The notes below the pieces were generated by a model. It ran no database searches. It was given only the letters and a program-made list of their open reading frames with translations, and was not told the DNA's origin. From Muribaculaceae bacterium Isolate-110 (HZI) (GTDB lineage: Bacteria > Bacteroidota > Bacteroidia > Bacteroidales > Muribaculaceae), in contig RIBL01000016.1 in assembly GCA_003762875.1 (NCBI GenBank), positions 1 through 64,000 on the forward strand: a DNA stretch of 64,000 bases, in the 5' to 3' direction. Positions within the stretch are counted from its first letter, which is position 1, and the number at the start of each line of letters is the position of its first letter. The translations under genes and the position numbers were made by a program. Of this stretch, positions 59,951-64,000 are shown piece after piece.

Positions 59951-62704
59951 ATGAAACGGGTAGTAATACGTTTAGTATTGTTATTGTCGCTTGTGCTCAC
60001 ATTCAGTGGTTGTCGTGAGCAGAAGCATTATCGCATAGGAGTGTCGCAATGCAGCCGTGATGACTGGCGCAATAAGATGAACGATGAGATATATCGTGAA
60101 ATTATGTTTCATCCCGAGGCCGAGGTGGAGATACGTTCGGCCGATGACAGCAACGAAAAGCAGATTGCCGACATCCGTTATTTCAAGGACAGCGGTTTTG
60201 ATATCATAATCGCTGCGCCTAACGAAGCCGAGGCCATCACGCCTGTAATAAAAGAGGTGTATGAGTCGGGCATGCCGGTCATAATCTTTGACCGTGACAT
60301 CAACGGTGACTATTACACGGCATCGATAGGTGTCGATAATGAGGAGATAGGTCGCTCGGCCGCTCAATATGCCGCCAGCCTCACGGGCAAAGGCGGCCGT
60401 GTGATAGAGATACGTGGACGTTACGATTCGTCACCGGCCACCGGCCGTCACGACGGTTTTGTCGCCGAGGCGTCACGTGCAGGACTCGAAATAGTGGCTT
60501 CCGCTTATGGCGACTGGAATTATGAGGATGCTACTGTTGCGGCCGATTCACTGTTTAATATATATCATGATATTGATCTAGTGTATGCCCACAACGACCG
60601 AATGGCTATCGCGGCCTCGGAGGTGGCCCGTCGTCATGGCCTTGACTTGAAAGTGATAGGCATAGATGCGGCTCCCGAGATTGGAATCAGAGCTGTGGCT
60701 GACGGGGTGATTGATGCTACATTTCTTTATCCCACTGAAGGCTACGGATTGATACGTACGGCTTTGGACATACTTGAGGGACGGCCTTATGAGCGTAACG
60801 GCCGTTGGCCGTTATCGTCGGCCGTCGACAAGAGCAATGCTGACATACTCCTGCTTCAGAGTCAGGCACTCAAGGAGGAAACTGACAAAATCAAGTTGCT
60901 TAAGACACAGGTGGATGATTATTGGGACCGTCATTCTGTCCAGACCTCTCTTTTTTATGCAGTCATAGCCATTCTCGTATTGCTTTGCGGCATTATTTTT
61001 ATGATGTTGCGGGCTTTCTGGCTACATAAGAGGCATCAGCGCGAACTTATGGAACAGAATCATCTGCTTGAGCAGCAGCGTGATACTGAAAAGGCTCTTA
61101 ACGAGCAGCTTAACGTGGCCACGCAGTCCAAGCTCATATTTTTTACCAATGTATCACATGATCTGCGCACTCCGCTCACGCTCATAGCCGAGCCTGTCGA
61201 ACAATTGGCCGAGGCCGACAATCTCACTCCTCAACAGCATACGCTCATGAAGATTGCCAATAAGAATGTTAAGATACTGCGGCGGCTTATCAATCAGATA
61301 CTTGACTTCCGCACCTATGAGAATGGCAAGCTGAATGTAAATCTTACCGAGGTGCATCCTGCTCCGCTCATGGCTGATTGGGTCGGCTCGTTTGTCGCTG
61401 TGGCCCGCAAACGCAGCATCAGGATTGCTTCCGACATCACGGTGCCCGAAGACTTCACGATGGCGGTTGACACGGAGAAAATGGAGCGAGTCGTGTTTAA
61501 CCTCATGTCCAATGCCGTGAAGTATACTCCTGACAATGGGCGAATACGCTTCGGATGTCGTGAGGAGAGTGGCTCTCTTGTCATCACTGTCGATAATAGC
61601 GGACATGGCATTTCGTCTGAAAATATAGCCAATATCTTCGATCGTTTCTATCAGGTTGACAAGGTTAATCCCAACGGGTCAGGTATAGGATTGTCGTTGG
61701 TCAAGGCTTTTATCGAACTGCACGGCGGCACAATCGGAGTGGAAAGCGAGGAGGACAAAGGTTGTCGTTTTACAGTCATTCTGCCTGTGCGTCACGTCGA
61801 TACGCCCGTTGCCAATGAAATCCACAGAGTGATATCCGACAGCGACGTAGAGGTCGAGCTGGGTGAAATAGAGCCTGAACTACTGTCCAATGACGATGAC
61901 CGTCCGCTGCTGCTTGTTATAGACGACAATGAGGATATATTGAATATGGTGGGCGAGCTTCTCAAAGACACTTACCGCATCATTACGGCCTCCAATGGTA
62001 AAGACGGCATACGCATGGCATCGAAATATGTCCCTGACCTTATAATCTGTGATATGATGATGCCTGTCATGGATGGACTGGAGTGTTGTCGTCGGCTCAA
62101 AGGGGAGATGTCAACATCTCATATCCCAGTGCTTATGCTCACGGCATGCTCGATGGACGAGCAGCGCATACAGAGCTATGAGAGCGGTGCCGATGGCTAT
62201 GTGGCCAAGCCGTTCAACAGCCGGCTGTTGAGCATGCGGTGCAAGAATCTTATTGACAACCGCAAGCGCATCAAGGAAATCTGGGCATCCTCGGCTACAG
62301 CCAACTCTGTAGTGCAGACCTCTTCGGCACAGAATACGGAGCATGCTGGTAAGAGCATTCCCGTTGCCAAAGATATTGATAGTGAGTTTTATGCCCGATT
62401 TCTCGCTAATGTCAAGACCGGGATGGTTAACCCTGACCTGAGTGTCGACATGCTTGCGTCGGAGATGGGTATGGGCCGCTCGCAGCTTTACCGCAAGATA
62501 AAGTCTCTGACTAATTTCTCTCCTGTGGAGTTACTCCGAAATCTGCGTCTGAAACAAGCTCGCGAACTCCTGACAACAACCGAAAAGTCAATAAGTGAGA
62601 TTGCCTATGAAGTAGGTTTCACGGCTCCGGCCTATTTTACCAAATGTTATCGTGAGATGTATGGCGAGACTCCTACCGACGTGCGTGCCCGGCTCGGCTA
62701 TTAG
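59951..62704 (+). CDS. Hybrid two-component system regulator with periplasmic sugar-binding sensor
   Basis: 917 aa from the ATG at 59951; an earlier in-frame start at 59858 is rejected because the -7 box lies between. A signal peptide ending in FSGC (C21) precedes a type I periplasmic-binding-protein sensor (about 25-305). A TM helix (about 325-345), HisKA with NVSHDLRTPL, HATPase (DNSGHGIS; NGSGIGLSLV), a receiver with IICDMMMP, and an AraC HTH (about 815-915) follow. It matches the BT1754-type fructose sensor that activates fructan loci. It adjoins GH32 and the SusC gene. Confidence 0.94.
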   Translation: MKRVVIRLVLLLSLVLTFSGCREQKHYRIGVSQCSRDDWRNKMNDEIYREIMFHPEAEVEIRSADDSNEKQIADIRYFKDSGFDIIIAAPNEAEAITPVIKEVYESGMPVIIFDRDINGDYYTASIGVDNEEIGRSAAQYAASLTGKGGRVIEIRGRYDSSPATGRHDGFVAEASRAGLEIVASAYGDWNYEDATVAADSLFNIYHDIDLVYAHNDRMAIAASEVARRHGLDLKVIGIDAAPEIGIRAVADGVIDATFLYPTEGYGLIRTALDILEGRPYERNGRWPLSSAVDKSNADILLLQSQALKEETDKIKLLKTQVDDYWDRHSVQTSLFYAVIAILVLLCGIIFMMLRAFWLHKRHQRELMEQNHLLEQQRDTEKALNEQLNVATQSKLIFFTNVSHDLRTPLTLIAEPVEQLAEADNLTPQQHTLMKIANKNVKILRRLINQILDFRTYENGKLNVNLTEVHPAPLMADWVGSFVAVARKRSIRIASDITVPEDFTMAVDTEKMERVVFNLMSNAVKYTPDNGRIRFGCREESGSLVITVDNSGHGISSENIANIFDRFYQVDKVNPNGSGIGLSLVKAFIELHGGTIGVESEEDKGCRFTVILPVRHVDTPVANEIHRVISDSDVEVELGEIEPELLSNDDDRPLLLVIDDNEDILNMVGELLKDTYRIITASNGKDGIRMASKYVPDLIICDMMMPVMDGLECCRRLKGEMSTSHIPVLMLTACSMDEQRIQSYESGADGYVAKPFNSRLLSMRCKNLIDNRKRIKEIWASSATANSVVQTSSAQNTEHAGKSIPVAKDIDSEFYARFLANVKTGMVNPDLSVDMLASEMGMGRSQLYRKIKSLTNFSPVELLRNLRLKQARELLTTTEKSISEIAYEVGFTAPAYFTKCYREMYGETPTDVRARLGY

Positions 62705-62815
62705 GTGGTAAGAGAATTGTTGCCTTTACTATGAAAAAACGTGCAAGGGGTTAATATTCATACTTCTTGCAACATATATTATAGACACATAGTAGGTTTC
62801 TGGCATATCTTTGCG

Positions 62816-62823
62816 TCAGAAAA
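62816..62823 (+). promoter_or_regulatory. Promoter -7 element of the susC-like gene
   Basis: TATCTTTG matches TAnnTTTG, 22 bp before the susC ATG. A -33 element is not clear, as expected for a regulator-dependent promoter. Confidence 0.6.
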
Positions 62824-62845
62824 CCAAACCAATTAAATTAATAAC

Positions 62846-64000
62846 ATGAAAAAATCAATCCTTAGTGCGGTTTTATTGTTTATAATGGCAATCGCTGCAC
62901 AGGCCCAGAACATCACGGTGCATGGAACGGTTGTTTCAAAGACCGACGATGAGCCGCTGATTGGGGCAAGCGTCGTTCCCGACGGCAATGCCGGAGCCGG
63001 CGTCGCAACCGACATTGACGGCAACTTTACACTTTCAGTTCCCGAAGGCACCGGCCTTACCGTTTCATATGTGGGATTCAGATCTCAGACAGTCAAGGCT
63101 GCCCCACAGTTATCGATTATACTTGAAGAAGATGCCGAGATACTCGACGAAGTGGTAGTGGTCGGTTATTCATCAGAAAAGAAATCCGATCTAACCGGTT
63201 CGGTGTCGGTTGTCAAAATGAAGGATGTGTCTGACACTCCTACCGGCAATGTCATCCAGGCATTGCAGGGTCGTGTGGCCGGTATGAACATCACCACCGA
63301 CGGCACCCCCGGAGGTCTCAGCACCGGCACTTCAATACGCGGTGCCTCCTCGTTCAGAGGCGATGCCAACGGTCCGCTTTATGTGATTGACGGAGTGATG
63401 ACACGCGAGAATCCCGGCACAATACTCAACAGCAATGATGTAGAGTCAATTCAGGTGCTCAAGGATGCCGCCTCGGCTGCCATTTATGGCGCGCAGGCTG
63501 CCAACGGCGTGATTATCATCACAACCAAGCGTGCCAAGCAGGGCGAATGTCGTGTGACTTTTGACGCAACCCTTACTCTTCAGACCTATAACAGCGGTCT
63601 TGACATGCTTAATGCCGACCAATGGGGCGAAGTGTACTGGTCGGCCTACAAATATACCTATGGCACCACACCATCATCAAGTGAACTTTATGGCAACGGT
63701 GCTACTCCTCAACTCCAACCTTACACCAACCTTAACGGTGTCATCGTCAATCCGCAGAACACCGACTGGGAGAAAGAGATACACCGCACAGCCCTCATGC
63801 AGACCTACAGCGTAGGACTCTCCAAGGGTTCGGAGAACGGTGCCTCGTCAATGTCACTGAGCTGGCTTGATCACGACGGTATTATCAAAGGATCAGATTT
63901 CCAGAAAGCCAATGCCCGTTTCAGCTCCGACTACGGATATCTTAACAATCGTCTGCGTGCAGGTGGCAATGTCACACTCAACTGGTGGCGTCAGCACAAT
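62846..64000 (+). CDS. SusC/RagA-type TonB-dependent receptor, N-terminal part
   Basis: 385 codons are present and the frame runs off the window. A signal peptide (MKKSILSAVLLFIMAIAAQAQ) is followed by a carboxypeptidase-like regulatory domain (GTVVSKTDDEPLIGASVV) and a TonB-box-region/plug with the family blocks ALQGRVAGMNI, SIRGASSFRG, YVIDGVM, SIQVLKDAASAAIYGAQA and NGVIIITTK. It imports oligosaccharides with a SusD partner expected downstream. Next to the fructose sensor and GH32, it probably takes up a fructan. Confidence 0.96.
   Translation, partial: MKKSILSAVLLFIMAIAAQAQNITVHGTVVSKTDDEPLIGASVVPDGNAGAGVATDIDGNFTLSVPEGTGLTVSYVGFRSQTVKAAPQLSIILEEDAEILDEVVVVGYSSEKKSDLTGSVSVVKMKDVSDTPTGNVIQALQGRVAGMNITTDGTPGGLSTGTSIRGASSFRGDANGPLYVIDGVMTRENPGTILNSNDVESIQVLKDAASAAIYGAQAANGVIIITTKRAKQGECRVTFDATLTLQTYNSGLDMLNADQWGEVYWSAYKYTYGTTPSSSELYGNGATPQLQPYTNLNGVIVNPQNTDWEKEIHRTALMQTYSVGLSKGSENGASSMSLSWLDHDGIIKGSDFQKANARFSSDYGYLNNRLRAGGNVTLNWWRQHN

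Noticed and set aside
62833-63369. Minus-strand frames opposite the SusC gene
   Set aside because: The plus-strand frame has an intact signal peptide, plug motifs and runs open to the window end.

Overview
The window looks like a gut Bacteroidales chromosome, most likely Muribaculaceae or a close relative (inference). The evidence is Bacteroidetes-type promoters (TAnnTTTG at -7, TTTG near -33) ahead of many genes, a SusC-type receptor, a hybrid two-component sensor, a NigD lipoprotein, an envelope-spanning anti-sigma factor and Bacteroides-type mobilization genes. No rRNA, tRNA or CRISPR array was recognised.

Positions 1 to about 34,300 are accessory DNA. Two related mobilizable elements lie head-to-tail at the 3' end of mnmE. 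Element 2 (about 11,392-34,317) is bounded by two copies of a 12-bp sequence, TTGCCGATGCAG, which encodes the conserved C-terminal CIGK of MnmE. Element 1 starts at the inner copy and runs off the left edge. Both share a backbone in the same order: a regulator with a zinc motif and four HTH modules, a tyrosine integrase, a two-TM membrane protein, a small HTH protein, a DUF3987 ATPase, MobC and a relaxase. Each regulator gene is preceded by four short repeats spaced exactly 10 bp apart.

The cargo differs. Element 1 carries a GNAT acetyltransferase and an AAA/DUF4143 ATPase with an unknown partner. Element 2 carries a defence island: an HTH-DUF3791/DUF3990/DUF3791 toxin-antitoxin-like operon, an ApeA-like HEPN protein, and a type I restriction-modification operon (xre-hsdR-hsdM-rhuM-TM-hsdS). 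Its hsdS can apparently be reshuffled by DNA inversion. Four copies of a 14-bp core (TAAATCGCAATTTA) lie at the edges of one active and two silent S-gene pieces, with a tyrosine recombinase gene between them. Two first and two second target-recognition halves give up to four predicted specificities.

Positions 34,302-64,000 are core-like chromosome: mnmE, an exported NUC1 nuclease, an fdtA/fdtB pair for a dTDP-3-amino sugar, an EF-G paralog (EF-G2 type) with altered GTPase motifs, and a ClC channel. Next come an NtrC-type two-component system and a divergent tripartite ABC efflux operon with a sigma-54 promoter and upstream dyads. A nigD-sigma-Dma-type anti-sigma operon follows, then a cysteine desulfidase-like gene. 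The window ends in a fructan-utilisation locus (fructokinase, MFS transporter, GH32, hybrid sensor, SusC), in which GH32 carries an apparent frameshift and SusC is cut by the window edge.
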